Positions 25,314 to 33,576 of a stretch of DNA of 64,000 nucleotides are shown here, piece by piece. Within the stretch, counting starts at the first letter, position 1. Each line of letters opens with the position of its first letter. The notes beneath the pieces are model-generated. The model did not search any database, had not been told where the DNA came from, and was given only the letters and a program-made list of their open reading frames with translations. The DNA comes from Clostridia bacterium (lineage in GTDB: Bacteria > Bacillota > Clostridia > Christensenellales > Borkfalkiaceae), in assembly GCA_017621155.1 (NCBI GenBank), contig JAGATP010000016.1:56334-120333 (forward strand), given 5' to 3'. Position numbers and translations under genes: made by a program.

Positions 25314-26410
25314 AGATTCCCATGCACGCCGTTGCGGAAGAGGAGCTTTCCGAGGTGTTAAAGGAGCTTTTAAACGCCCTCGACGTGGACGAGTTGCAAG
25401 CCTACTTGGACGAGCATAGGACGATTTCCTACCGAAGCGTGTCGGCGGTTTTGTCGGAGCTTTTGTCGGGCGATCTGCATTTGAACTACGATTCCTTTTT
25501 GTCCTTTTTGTCCGACGTGCTGTTGTCCGATTTCAAGGGGATTTTGTCTGCCTTTTCCGCGATTTCGGCAATTCTCATTCTCTGCGGGATTTTAAAGCAA
25601 TGCAAGGGAAGCCTTTTGTCCGACGTCACCTTTCAGGCAGTCTATTTTGCCGCTTATCTCGCAATCTTATTGCTGCTCTTTTCGATGATTTCGGGCGTTG
25701 CCGAAAAGACGATTTCATGCGTTCTGTCCATTCGCAAGCAAATGGATCTTTGCTTTCCCCTTCTGATGACGCTGATGGCGGCAAGCGGAGGGAGCGTTTC
25801 GGTCGGAATTTACCGCCCTGCCGTCGCCTTCTTGTCCAACGGACTTTCTTCGTTGGTTTTGCATTTCGTCTTCCCGGGAGCGACGGCGCTCCTCGTGATG
25901 ACCGTTGTGGGAGGGCTCAGCCAGGAGCTGAAATTAAAGGAAATGCAGGGCGTTTTAAAATCCGCTTTGAAGTGGGTGCTCGGCATTTCGCTCTCCGTCT
26001 TTACCGTCTTTTTATCCGTGCAGGGCATTGCCTCCGCGCAGTACGACGGAATTTCCTTCAAGGCGATCAAGTATGCAATCGGCAATTCCGTGCCGATCGT
26101 TGGGGGATTTCTTTCGGGCGAGTGGGATTTGACGGTAGCGGGAAGCATTCTTCTCAAAAATTCGGTCGGGATTTTGGGGATTTTGCTCATTTTGATGGAG
26201 ATCGGAACGCCTATCGTCCTTCTGTTTGCCTTAGATCTTCTCTTAAATCTTTCCTCCTCGATTGCGAGCCTCATATGCCCCGATTTTTGCGGCGTCTTTC
26301 ACGATCTGATCGGGAGTCTTCACTATTTTTTGGCGGGGATTCTCTGCGTCTCTTTCTTCTATTTTTTAACGATTCTCTTGATGATTTGTTCTTGTTCGGT
26401 GATTTTTTAA
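25217..26410 (+). CDS. spoIIIAE: Stage III sporulation protein AE
   Basis: A membrane protein of up to 397 aa with about eight transmembrane helices. The N-terminus has a hydrophobic stretch ending KIPMHAVAEEE, which looks like a signal peptide cut after AVA, as in other SpoIIIAE proteins. To include it, translation must start upstream of 25323, and the ATG at 25217 is the only ATG, giving a 97-nt overlap with spoIIIAD. GGAG at 25200-25203 is rather far (13 nt), so the exact start is open. The stop TAATG overlaps the start of spoIIIAF by one base. Confidence 0.85.
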   Translation: MWKNRHRLLGCSYGKKPLIYGFVFCFLAFLFLKIPMHAVAEEELSEVLKELLNALDVDELQAYLDEHRTISYRSVSAVLSELLSGDLHLNYDSFLSFLSDVLLSDFKGILSAFSAISAILILCGILKQCKGSLLSDVTFQAVYFAAYLAILLLLFSMISGVAEKTISCVLSIRKQMDLCFPLLMTLMAASGGSVSVGIYRPAVAFLSNGLSSLVLHFVFPGATALLVMTVVGGLSQELKLKEMQGVLKSALKWVLGISLSVFTVFLSVQGIASAQYDGISFKAIKYAIGNSVPIVGGFLSGEWDLTVAGSILLKNSVGILGILLILMEIGTPIVLLFALDLLLNLSSSIASLICPDFCGVFHDLIGSLHYFLAGILCVSFFYFLTILLMICSCSVIF

Positions 26411-26862
26411 TGGAAAAGTATCTGTTGGCTGTGGCAAGCATTACCGTTTTTTGCGCACTATTGAGCAAGGTCTTGCCTTTAAAACGAATGAACGGAATTT
26501 TAATTTCCTTTCTGCGGATTGCCTGCTGTCTCGTCTATCTGTCTCCCTTCGTCACCTTTGTCGAGTTCTATCGAACCAAGGAGGAAACGGAAGTTTCCGT
26601 CGATGCGGGTTATTTGGCGGCGTGCGACGTGCTCAGGAGTTCCTACGATCGGGAAAAAATTCAAAAGGACGTTTACGATCGCTTCGGCGTTAGCATCGAA
26701 GCGACGGTGGAATACGAGGAGGGAAAGCCCAAACGAATTGTCTATACTTTTTCGGAAAGCGGAATACCGGGCGGGGAGGTGCATATAATGATTAGCGATC
26801 AGATTACAAGCTATCTGACGGAGGTGTACGGAGTGGAAACTGTCTGTGAAACGATTGCTTGA
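26410..26862 (+). CDS. spoIIIAF: Stage III sporulation protein AF
   Basis: The 150-aa protein begins with two transmembrane helices (about residues 4-20 and 28-48). A soluble domain with SYDREKIQKDVYDRFGVSIEATVEYEE follows, matching the ring-building-motif domain of SpoIIIAF. The start ATG at 26410 shares its A with the spoIIIAE stop; the open frame runs much further upstream but that part overlaps spoIIIAE. Confidence 0.88.
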   Translation: MEKYLLAVASITVFCALLSKVLPLKRMNGILISFLRIACCLVYLSPFVTFVEFYRTKEETEVSVDAGYLAACDVLRSSYDREKIQKDVYDRFGVSIEATVEYEEGKPKRIVYTFSESGIPGGEVHIMISDQITSYLTEVYGVETVCETIA

Positions 26863-27175
26863 ATGGATGCGGGGTTGGAACTATCTGCCCGTGGCGATTG
26901 TTCTCTGTCTTTTGATCGGCGGTATCCTTCTTTACGACTCGAAGGAGAATACCAAGGAATTTACCGAGGAGGCAAAGCTAGAGCGGTTGCTTTCGGAGAT
27001 TGACGGCGTAGGGAGACTTTCTCTCTACATATCGGAAGGGGAACAAGGGGAGAAGGGCGTCGTGGTCGTTTGCGACGGAGCAAACAACATCGCGGTGCGC
27101 ATAGAAATTTTAAATGCTGTCGCAACGGCATTGAATATCCCGAAGGGATGTATCAGTATTTGCGAAATGAAATAA
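26846..27175 (+). CDS. spoIIIAG: Stage III sporulation protein AG (short form)
   Basis: A 109-aa bitopic protein from a GTG start at 26846, overlapping spoIIIAF by 17 nt. It has a transmembrane helix at about residues 14-31, then LERLLSEIDGVGRLSLYIS and KGVVVVCDGANNIAVRIEILNAVATALNIPKGCISICEM, the conserved C-terminal core. SpoIIIAG forms the large ring of the channel in the intermembrane space. It is about half the length of the B. subtilis protein (about 229 aa) because the central insertion is missing. Confidence 0.88.
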   Translation: MKRLLEWMRGWNYLPVAIVLCLLIGGILLYDSKENTKEFTEEAKLERLLSEIDGVGRLSLYISEGEQGEKGVVVVCDGANNIAVRIEILNAVATALNIPKGCISICEMK

Positions 27176-27187
27176 AGGAGTAAATGT

Positions 27188-27667
27188 ATGTCTAACAAGA
27201 AGAAAATTATTCTCATGTCCTGTTTGGTTGGCTTGCTTGCCGTCACGGCGGTCTTTAACTTCGTGTTCGCCGGAATCGAAGGGGAAGAAAAGACCGTACC
27301 CACGGCGAATTATTTCACCACTTATCGTACCGAGCGGAACAGCTCGCGCAGCGAGGAGTTCGTTCAACTCGACAGCGTGATTGCGCTTTACGACGAGGAG
27401 AACGAAAAGTACAAGGAAGCGGTCGATATGAAGATGAAGATCGTCGGGATCATGGAGAACGAATTGCAGCTTGAAACCATGATTAAATCGTTGGGCTTTG
27501 CAGACGCCGTCGTCTCCATCGGCTACGACTCCGACAACGTAAACGTCTTCATCAATTCCGCAGAGCTCAATTACGACAGCGCCCTTTCCATCTATCATCT
27601 TTTGAAGGAAGAGACGGATATTGTGGCGGGAAATATCATTATTATGCCTGTTTATTCGGAAAGTTGA
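27188..27667 (+). CDS. spoIIIAH: Stage III sporulation protein AH
   Basis: The 159-aa protein has one N-terminal transmembrane helix (about residues 5-27) and an extracytoplasmic domain of the EscJ/FliF type (about 85-159, NELQLETMIKSLGFADAVVSIGYDSDNVNVF). SpoIIIAH binds forespore SpoIIQ to bridge both membranes. The ribosome binding site AAAGGAG (27173-27179) overlaps the spoIIIAG stop. Last gene of the operon. Confidence 0.9.
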   Translation: MSNKKKIILMSCLVGLLAVTAVFNFVFAGIEGEEKTVPTANYFTTYRTERNSSRSEEFVQLDSVIALYDEENEKYKEAVDMKMKIVGIMENELQLETMIKSLGFADAVVSIGYDSDNVNVFINSAELNYDSALSIYHLLKEETDIVAGNIIIMPVYSES

Positions 27668-27677
27668 TTCAAAACAG

Positions 27678-27706
27678 TAGAAATTTTCAAAAGAATGTGT
27701 TATAAT
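27678..27706 (+). promoter_or_regulatory. Extended -10 sigma-A promoter of the Asp23 gene
   Basis: TATAAT (27701-27706) preceded by TGT (extended -10). The -35 at 27678-27683 (TAGAAA) is weak. Confidence 0.65.
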
Positions 27707-27737
27707 AGAGTACGGAACAGAAAAAAGGAGATATACT

Positions 27738-28097
27738 ATGGCAGTTTTTCGCTATCCTTCTGGGGACGGACAAAACGGAAAGGTATCTTATAACACGGGA
27801 ATTATCAGCGGAATCGTTGCACTTGCGATTACGGAAATCGAAGGAGTTGCTCTCCTTCCGGGGAAAAGAAAGGGTATTCGCCTTTACTTCGAAAAGGACG
27901 GGGTATTCGCCGACGTTTCGGTAATCGTCAATTATGGGTTCAACATTCCCGAGCTCGCCTTCCGGATTCAGCAAGCCATTAAGCACAACGTCGAATCCAT
28001 GACCAAATACAAGGTCGCGAAGGTTGACGTTCACATTCAAGGCGTTGAGTTTGTCAATGACGAAAACGAAGTTCCTCACGAGCAGGAACAGGAATAA
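27738..28097 (+). CDS. Asp23/Gls24 family protein
   Basis: The 119-aa protein has GKVSYNTGIISGIVALAITEIEGV at the start and IQQAIKHNVESMTKYKVAKVDVHIQGVEFV at the end, the two conserved parts of the Asp23 (DUF322) family. Members bind envelope anchors and relate to cell-envelope homeostasis. The gene directly precedes nusB-folD, as in many Firmicutes, and has its own promoter. Confidence 0.9.
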   Translation: MAVFRYPSGDGQNGKVSYNTGIISGIVALAITEIEGVALLPGKRKGIRLYFEKDGVFADVSVIVNYGFNIPELAFRIQQAIKHNVESMTKYKVAKVDVHIQGVEFVNDENEVPHEQEQE

Positions 28098-28111
28098 TAC
28101 GAGACCGATCG

Positions 28112-28137
28112 ATCCCTTCTCATTTTGAAGGGATTTT
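28112..28137 (+). terminator. Hairpin between asp23 and nusB
   Basis: ATCCCTTC - 7-nt loop - GAAGGGAT followed only by TTTC. The short T tail suggests partial termination, letting some transcripts continue into nusB, for which I see no other promoter. Confidence 0.5.
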
Positions 28138-28156
28138 CGGGTTGAAAAGGATTGAT

Positions 28157-28546
28157 ATGAGAAGTGACGCGCGTGAAGCAGCTTTTAAAATAATTTATTC
28201 CAAACTCTTTAATCGGGATTGCTCTTCTTCCTTTCAGAATGCGATTTTCAGAAGCTATTCTCTTTCGGAAGACGAAACGGCTTTTGCAAAACGGCTCATC
28301 GATACGGTAGAGGAAAAGCATGATGAACTCCTCGAAAAGATAAATTCCCTGGTTAAAAGTTATAGTCTCGATCGAATTTTTGCGGCAGACAAGAGCATTC
28401 TTTTGATTGCCATTGCGGAGATTTTGTATTTCCCCGACGTGCCCAACGTCGTTTCCGTCAATGAAGCGGCGGGGCTTGCCAAGAAGTTCTCTTCCGAGAC
28501 GAGCGCCGATTTTGTCAACGGCGTTTTGGCAACTTTGATTAACTGA
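28157..28546 (+). CDS. nusB: Transcription antitermination factor NusB
   Basis: An all-helical protein of 129 aa (MRSDAREAAFKIIYSKLF at the start, FAADKSILLIAIAEILYFPDVPNVVSVNEAAGLAKKFSSETSADFVNGVLATL near the end). It binds boxA RNA with S10 during rRNA transcription. The ATG at 28157 follows AAAAGG; the TTG at 28142 is less likely. folD follows after 1 nt. Confidence 0.92.
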   Translation: MRSDAREAAFKIIYSKLFNRDCSSSFQNAIFRSYSLSEDETAFAKRLIDTVEEKHDELLEKINSLVKSYSLDRIFAADKSILLIAIAEILYFPDVPNVVSVNEAAGLAKKFSSETSADFVNGVLATLIN

Positions 28547-28547
28547 T

Positions 28548-29378
28548 ATGAAATTGATCGACGGAAAAGCGCATTCCAAGCGTCTGCGCCGGGAGCTGAA
28601 AGAAAAAGTTTCCGCATACAAAGGGCAAATCGGGCTTGCCGTGATTCTCATCGGCGAAGATCCCGCCTCTCAAGTGTACGTGCGGAATAAAATCAAGGCT
28701 TGCGAAGAGGTAGGCATTCGCTCCGATTCGTATTATCTCCCTGCGGACGTTTCGCAGGAAGAGGTGTTAAAGCTCATTTCTGCCCTGAATGAAGATCGGG
28801 GCGTTCACGGAATCTTAGTACAGCTTCCTTTGCCGAAGCACTTGAATGCCGACGTGATTTTAAAGGCGATTGCGCCCGAAAAGGACGTGGACGGATTCGG
28901 CGATTTGCCGATCGGCGCGCTCGCCAAAGGGAAGCCGACGGTCGTTTCCTGTACGCCGTTCGGCGTCATGAAGCTTTTGGAAGGCGAGGGGATCTCCGTT
29001 GCGGGGAAGCACGCCGTCATTCTCGGTCGGTCGAACATCGTCGGCAAGCCGATGGCAATGCTTCTTCTCAATGCGGACGCGACGGTCACGATTTGCCACA
29101 GCAAGACGGAGCATCTCAAGGAAATTTGCGCGAGCGCCGATCTCTTGATTGCGGCAATCGGGAAACCCAGATTTGTCACAGGAGATATGGTAAAGGAAGG
29201 GGCGGTCGTCATCGACGTCGGGATCAACCGAACGCAGGAAGGCAAGCTTTGCGGAGACGTGGATTTCGAATCCGTTCAAAGAAAAGCGAGCTTCTTAACT
29301 CCCGTACCGGGAGGGGTCGGCCCCATGACGATTACCATGCTTTTATGGAATACTTATTTAGCGGCTGCGAGGACATAA
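28548..29378 (+). CDS. folD: Methylenetetrahydrofolate dehydrogenase/cyclohydrolase
   Basis: A bifunctional folate enzyme of 276 aa interconverting 5,10-methylene-THF and 10-formyl-THF. Motifs: ILIGEDPASQVYVRNKIKACEEVGI with the catalytic Lys, HGILVQLPLPKHL, PEKDVDGF, the NADP-binding VILGRSNIVGKPMAMLLL and TPVPGGVGPMTITML at the C-terminus. It sits in the nusB-folD-ispA cluster; xseA and xseB, often found between folD and ispA, are absent here. Confidence 0.95.
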   Translation: MKLIDGKAHSKRLRRELKEKVSAYKGQIGLAVILIGEDPASQVYVRNKIKACEEVGIRSDSYYLPADVSQEEVLKLISALNEDRGVHGILVQLPLPKHLNADVILKAIAPEKDVDGFGDLPIGALAKGKPTVVSCTPFGVMKLLEGEGISVAGKHAVILGRSNIVGKPMAMLLLNADATVTICHSKTEHLKEICASADLLIAAIGKPRFVTGDMVKEGAVVIDVGINRTQEGKLCGDVDFESVQRKASFLTPVPGGVGPMTITMLLWNTYLAAART

Positions 29379-29379
29379 C

Positions 29380-30255
29380 ATGATGTTTTCGGATACTTAT
29401 CGGCAATATTTGGACGTTTTTCACGAAGCGTTAAATCGCTTTGTGCAAAACCTCTCCTGTGAGCCTCCTGTTTTAAAGGATAGCATGACCTATTCGTTGC
29501 AACTCGGCGGAAAGCGCTTCCGCCCTGTCTTGATGCTTGCCGTTGCCGATCTTTTGGGCGTCCCGCAGAAAGAAATTGTGCCGTTTGCCCTTGCGCTGGA
29601 GCTCGTTCATACCTATACGCTCATTCACGACGACCTTCCCGCAATGGACAACGACGATTTTCGAAGGGGAAAGCCCTCCAATCACAAGGTATTCGGAGAG
29701 GGGAATGCCGTTTTGGCGGGAGACGCGCTCCTGAATACGGCATACGAGGTACTGCTCAAAGAGTGTCTCCTCGGAAAAAACCAGGTGCAGGCGACGCGCT
29801 ATTTTGCGCTGTGTGCAGGCATCAACGGCGTCATCGGCGGGCAATCCGCTGACCTCCTCTTTTCCGCGAAAGAGGATTTCTCCGAAGAAGATCTTCTCTT
29901 CATTTACGAAAACAAGACCGCAAAGCTCATCAAGGCGGCGACGGTAATTCCCGCGATCTTGCATGGCGGGAAGTACATGATCGAATTTGAGAACTTCGGG
30001 GGCTTGCTCGGCAATCTGTTTCAGTTGACCGACGACATCCTCGACGAGGAGAGCACGTTCGAAACGCTCGGAAAAAGCGTCGGTAAGGACAAAGAACAGG
30101 ATAAGCTGACGGCTGTGAAGCTTTACGGGCTTTCGGGCTGTAAGGTCAGGGCGGAGCTCATGGTATCCGAATGCGATCAGCTTTTGGAAGGGCTTCCTTT
30201 CGATACTTCCTTTCTCCATGCCCTCGTCGACTTTGTGAAGGACAGAAAGAAATAA
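29380..30255 (+). CDS. ispA: Polyprenyl (farnesyl/geranylgeranyl) diphosphate synthase
   Basis: A trans-prenyl chain elongating enzyme of 291 aa. LQLGGKRFRPVL, the first Asp-rich motif HDDLPAMDNDD and the second QLTDDILDE are all present. It uses DMAPP/IPP from the MEP pathway, whose last enzyme is IspH (19200). ATGATG gives two possible starts at 29380 and 29383. It is the gene directly upstream of OLE RNA in many species. Confidence 0.93.
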   Translation: MMFSDTYRQYLDVFHEALNRFVQNLSCEPPVLKDSMTYSLQLGGKRFRPVLMLAVADLLGVPQKEIVPFALALELVHTYTLIHDDLPAMDNDDFRRGKPSNHKVFGEGNAVLAGDALLNTAYEVLLKECLLGKNQVQATRYFALCAGINGVIGGQSADLLFSAKEDFSEEDLLFIYENKTAKLIKAATVIPAILHGGKYMIEFENFGGLLGNLFQLTDDILDEESTFETLGKSVGKDKEQDKLTAVKLYGLSGCKVRAELMVSECDQLLEGLPFDTSFLHALVDFVKDRKK

Positions 30256-30278
30256 TTCGCAATTAATTGCAAAAATAG

Positions 30279-30307
30279 TTGCAATGATTGCTGAATTATG
30301 ATATAAT
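30279..30307 (+). promoter_or_regulatory. Sigma-A promoter of OLE RNA
   Basis: TTGCAA (30279-30284), a 17-nt spacer ending in TGA (extended -10), TATAAT (30302-30307). Predicted start near 30314, 24 nt after the ispA stop. Confidence 0.85.
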
Positions 30308-30313
30308 ATCACT

Positions 30314-30860
30314 CGATAAAAACGGTGGTGCAGTATTCTAGTCAGTTTTTATTCTCTCGAAGACGGGGCTAAAAGACCGTTAAAGGGCATATCGATGAAG
30401 TTTCTTGTGTTGGCTTGTTTTGCCCAAATTCGGGCCAATACTGGGAGTAAAGGCATATGGGAGCTTTGTAATGGCATACAGAGCCCGCCCCATTTGCCGT
30501 GGAGGCCGAATTATGTGGACGTCATTGGACATCTACAGATTCGGGTATAACCTGCTATGCGACGAAAGTTGTGTACAGAGTAGCCTGCCTTGCGTGAAAA
30601 CGGCGGATGAGGGAACTACGCGCTGATTGTTTGGCCAAAACGATTGCGCGATCGCCCTCTGAAATCTATTTCGCAAAAGAGGATAAAGAGAGTATCGACT
30701 GTTAAGGAAAGCTTCTAGACTGTTATGTAAAACGGGGATTGTAGTGTGGCCTAAGTGGCGATTCGGTGATACAGTTTTTGTTTTCGGATTCTGAAAAGGA
30801 AACTGCTCTTACGGCGACGGGGAGTGAGTCCGAGGGAAATCCTACCGAACCTAAGCCGCA
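30314..30860 (+). ncRNA. ole: OLE RNA (ornate large extremophilic RNA)
   Basis: This gene-free stretch of about 550 nt lies between ispA and an OapA-like gene. It has a strong dedicated promoter, no convincing coding frame and many short self-complementary segments. Gene order nusB-folD-ispA-[RNA]-oapA-tlyA-nadK-argR-recN is the diagnostic OLE neighbourhood, and the adjacent gene encodes the OapA partner. The 3' part, rich in purines and G (about 30810-30860), ends AACCTAAGCCGC. I could not compare it with the Rfam covariance model, so the identification rests on location, size and partner gene. Known OLE RNAs (about 600 nt) form membrane ribonucleoprotein complexes and matter for ethanol, cold and Mg2+ stress. 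The 5' end is inferred from the promoter and the 3' end is approximate; no hairpin terminator is visible before oapA. Confidence 0.85.
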
Positions 30861-30904
30861 AAATTAATTCGTTTTATACCACTGTTTTTTATTATTTTTT
30901 TGCT

Positions 30905-31477
30905 ATGAACAACAAATCAACAAATCAAAAAAAGCCGAAGGGAAAAAAGAAGGAAAATGTCTATGGTTGGGGATTTTTCGTCTTGTTCCTTTCCTTTTTT
31001 TTAACCGTACTTTTCAGCTATTTATCCGAGCTCTGCGTTTCGGACAGCTCCGTTTTGGTCGGCATTTTGGTGCTCTTTATTCTGCTCGTGTTGAATATTT
31101 CCAGCGACGTTCTCGCCAACGCGGTGCTCTCTTGTCCCGTGGCTCTCTTTTTATCGATGGCGTCTCAGAAGGTGAAGGGGGCGAAGCGTGCGGTTTCCAT
31201 GTGTCGGAACGCTCCGAAGCTCGGCAGTATTTTCGCCGACGTCATCGGGGATATTTGCGGCATTGTCAGCGGATCGATCTCCGCTGCGCTCGTCTTCAAG
31301 ATTATGGCGCTCGGCGGGGAAATCCCCGAAATCGTCTGGTCAATTTTGATCAGCGCGATCGTCGGCGCTTTGACCGTTGGTGGGAAAGCCATTTTCAAGG
31401 TCTTTGCCGTCAATTATAATACCAAAATCGTCTTTTTTGTCGCAAAGCTTACGTCATATATCGTAAAGGAAAGATAA
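30905..31477 (+). CDS. oapA: OLE RNA-associated membrane protein OapA
   Basis: The 190-aa protein has a very basic N-terminus (KKPKGKKK, residues 9-16) and about four transmembrane segments. The conserved block CRNAPKLGSIFADVIGDICGIVSGS contains a D-x3-D pattern (D112, D116), as in OapA proteins, which bind OLE RNA and anchor it in the membrane. There is no Shine-Dalgarno sequence before the ATG, and T-rich DNA precedes it. The frame is open back to 30824, inside the RNA, but only the part from 30905 resembles a protein start. It is probably transcribed with OLE RNA. Confidence 0.85.
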   Translation: MNNKSTNQKKPKGKKKENVYGWGFFVLFLSFFLTVLFSYLSELCVSDSSVLVGILVLFILLVLNISSDVLANAVLSCPVALFLSMASQKVKGAKRAVSMCRNAPKLGSIFADVIGDICGIVSGSISAALVFKIMALGGEIPEIVWSILISAIVGALTVGGKAIFKVFAVNYNTKIVFFVAKLTSYIVKER

Positions 31478-31481
31478 AGTC

Positions 31482-32243
31482 ATGGGGGAGCGCGCAGATA
31501 AATTTTTTGCCGAGCGCTTCGGTTCAAGAAGCAAGGCAGCCAACGAGCTCAACCGAGGTCGCGTGTTGCGGAACGGCAAACCCTTGAAGCCGTCCGACCT
31601 TGTTTCCGAAGAAGACGGCTTTACCTTTGTAAAGGAACGGGAATTTGTCTCCATGGGCGGCTATAAGCTCCTTCGCCTCTTCGAATCTTATCCCATCGAT
31701 GTGCAGGGAAAAGTTGTCGCCGATATCGGAGCGAGCACGGGCGGTTTCACCGATTGCCTGTTGCAGTTCGGGGCGAAAAGAGTGTATGCCGTTGACGTGG
31801 GGGAATCCTTGCTTGCCCCGTCCTTACAAGAAGATCCTCGGATCGTCTCGATGGAAAACGTCAATGCGAGAAATTTAACTTCTCTCCCCGAGCAGATCGA
31901 CGCACTTTCCGCCGACGTCAGTTTTATTTCCGTCACCTATCTGTTTTCCGTATTTTCCCGCCTTCTTAAAGACGGCGGAGAGGCGTTCGTCCTCATCAAG
32001 CCGCAGTTCGAATGCGGAAAATCCATCGGGAAAAGCGGTGTTTTGAAGAATGCCGCCAGGAGAGAGGAGATCGTATCGGAAGTTTGTAAAAAGGCAAAGG
32101 ATCATTCTTTGATGCCGGTCGGACTTGTCAATGCGCCTCTTTCGGACAAAAAGAACGTCGAATACATGGTTTGGCTGAAGAAAAACGAGAAAATTTTTCT
32201 CACCGACCGAGAAATTAGGGAGATTTCAAAAAATTTGCGCTGA
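31482..32243 (+). CDS. tlyA: TlyA-family rRNA 2'-O-methyltransferase
   Basis: The protein has 253 aa: an S4 RNA-binding domain (residues about 3-62, RADKFFAERFGSRSKAANELNRGRVLRNG) and an FtsJ-like SAM methyltransferase domain (VVADIGASTGGFTDCLLQFGAKRVYAVDVG, then FVLIKPQFECGK). Family members methylate 16S and 23S rRNA. It follows oapA by 4 nt; dxs, usually found before tlyA in Bacilli, is absent. The stop codon lies in the stem of the terminator. Confidence 0.92.
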   Translation: MGERADKFFAERFGSRSKAANELNRGRVLRNGKPLKPSDLVSEEDGFTFVKEREFVSMGGYKLLRLFESYPIDVQGKVVADIGASTGGFTDCLLQFGAKRVYAVDVGESLLAPSLQEDPRIVSMENVNARNLTSLPEQIDALSADVSFISVTYLFSVFSRLLKDGGEAFVLIKPQFECGKSIGKSGVLKNAARREEIVSEVCKKAKDHSLMPVGLVNAPLSDKKNVEYMVWLKKNEKIFLTDREIREISKNLR

Positions 32244-32260
32244 TTTTCAGCGCTTTTTTT
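32237..32260 (+). terminator. Terminator overlapping the tlyA stop
   Basis: GCGCTG - ATTTT - CAGCGC followed by seven T. The TGA of tlyA (32241-32243) is inside the hairpin. Confidence 0.92.
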
Positions 32261-32270
32261 GTATACACTC

Positions 32271-32299
32271 TTGCATAAACAGAGGAAATGGTGTATAAT
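32271..32299 (+). promoter_or_regulatory. Sigma-A promoter of nadK
   Basis: TTGCAT (32271-32276), 17 nt, TATAAT (32294-32299). The nadK ATG begins 8 nt after the -10, where transcription should start, so the mRNA would be leaderless. Confidence 0.8.
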
Positions 32300-32306
32300 G
32301 ATAGCT

Positions 32307-33131
32307 ATGAAAGTCGGGTTATACTATTACAAAAATGCGATGAAGGATTTGTCTTTGATCGATCGGCTGCAAGCTCTTCTTCGGGAGAGCGGATTTCAAA
32401 CGGAGATTTTTACCGATCCTGCCGCAATTCGCGCAATTGACGGGCTCATCGTGTTGGGCGGAGACGGAACGGTGCTTTCCGTTGCGGTCGTTTGCGGCAA
32501 GCAGTCCATCCCGATTCTCGGCATCAATTACGGTCATCTCGGGTTTCTGACGGAATTAGATCGTCTGGAATGCCTTGACGTCGCCTCCTTGCTGAAAAAA
32601 AATGCCTTTCGGAAGGAAAAGCGCAGCGCGCTGAAAATCAAAATCGGCGAAGAGGAGTTTTACGCGCTCAACGAGGTTGCGATTCAACGGCAGTATAACG
32701 ACCGTTATCGCCGTCAGGTTATTTCCCTTCAGGCGGAAATCGACGGCAAGCTCATCGATCGCTACGTTGCAGACGGACTCATCGTGTGTACCCCGACGGG
32801 CTCGACGGCTTATGCGCTCTCTGCGGGCGGGGCTGTGCTGTCGCCTGATCTCAACGCCTTCATGTTGACGCCGATTTGTGCGCATTCGCTGCGGAGCAGA
32901 CCCGTCGTCTATTCCGATCAGAGGAAGCTTACCGTCTCTTTGTCCCCCGAATTTGCGGCGGACGTTTACTGCGACGGGAAAAAGGTCGGCGCAGTCGGCG
33001 AGAATGATCGCGTTTTTGTGGAAAAGGCTGACTTTTCGGTCATTTTCATGGTGCGAGACCAGACCAATTTTTACGATAAACTATTTTATAAGATGAATCA
33101 ATGGAGCGGAGGGGAAACGAATGGTTCGTAA
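32307..33131 (+). CDS. nadK: NAD kinase
   Basis: Makes NADP from NAD. The 274-aa protein starts MKVGLYYYKNAMKDL and contains the catalytic GGDGTVLSVA and the nucleotide-binding GLIVCTPTGSTAYALSAGG. Upstream in-frame ATGs at 32259 and 32298 precede or overlap the promoter -10 box, so 32307 is preferred; no Shine-Dalgarno serves it and leaderless translation is likely. It overlaps argR by 11 nt. Confidence 0.93.
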   Translation: MKVGLYYYKNAMKDLSLIDRLQALLRESGFQTEIFTDPAAIRAIDGLIVLGGDGTVLSVAVVCGKQSIPILGINYGHLGFLTELDRLECLDVASLLKKNAFRKEKRSALKIKIGEEEFYALNEVAIQRQYNDRYRRQVISLQAEIDGKLIDRYVADGLIVCTPTGSTAYALSAGGAVLSPDLNAFMLTPICAHSLRSRPVVYSDQRKLTVSLSPEFAADVYCDGKKVGAVGENDRVFVEKADFSVIFMVRDQTNFYDKLFYKMNQWSGGETNGS

Positions 33132-33576
33132 TCAGCGGCAACAGGCAATTTTAAAGCTCATCGCACAGAGGGAGATCGACACGCAGGAGGGGCTTTGCGC
33201 CGCGCTTGCGGAGTACGGCGTTTCCGTCACGCAGGCGACGATTTCCAGAGACATCAAAGAGCTTCATCTCGTCAAGCTCGCAGGAACGCAAAAGAAATAC
33301 CGCTATGGAGTCGAAAAGGTCGAACTGTCCTTGCCTCCGAAAATGCGGAATTTGTTTCGGGAGTGCGTCGTGGGAATTCGTTCGGTCGGAAACCTCATTC
33401 TCGTCAAAACGCTTTCGGGAAACGCTTCCAATGCGGGCATGGTGATCGATCAGTTGAAATTAAAAGAGGTGATGGGGACGGTTGCGGGAGACGATACGCT
33501 GTTGGTTGTCTGCGAAAATGAAAAAGACGCAAAATCGCTCGCCGACCGCCTCAACCTCATTCGGGAAACACTATGA
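33121..33576 (+). CDS. argR: Arginine repressor ArgR/AhrC
   Basis: The 151-aa protein has an N-terminal winged helix (residues about 4-65, RQQAILKLIAQREIDTQEGL then VTQATISRDIKELHLVKL) and a C-terminal oligomerisation and arginine-binding domain (GNASNAGMVIDQLKLKEVMGTVAGDDTLLVV). In the nadK-argR-recN cluster it may influence recombination or arginine genes; no arginine gene lies in the window. It overlaps recN by 4 nt. Confidence 0.93.
   Translation: MVRNQRQQAILKLIAQREIDTQEGLCAALAEYGVSVTQATISRDIKELHLVKLAGTQKKYRYGVEKVELSLPPKMRNLFRECVVGIRSVGNLILVKTLSGNASNAGMVIDQLKLKEVMGTVAGDDTLLVVCENEKDAKSLADRLNLIRETL

Noticed and set aside
25600..26409. Upstream part of the long frame that contains spoIIIAF
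   Set aside because: Arg/Phe-rich shadow of spoIIIAE; only the part from 26410 resembles SpoIIIAF.
30405..30626. 73-aa open frame within the OLE region
   Set aside because: No ribosome binding site, no protein-like composition, and it lies inside the structured RNA.
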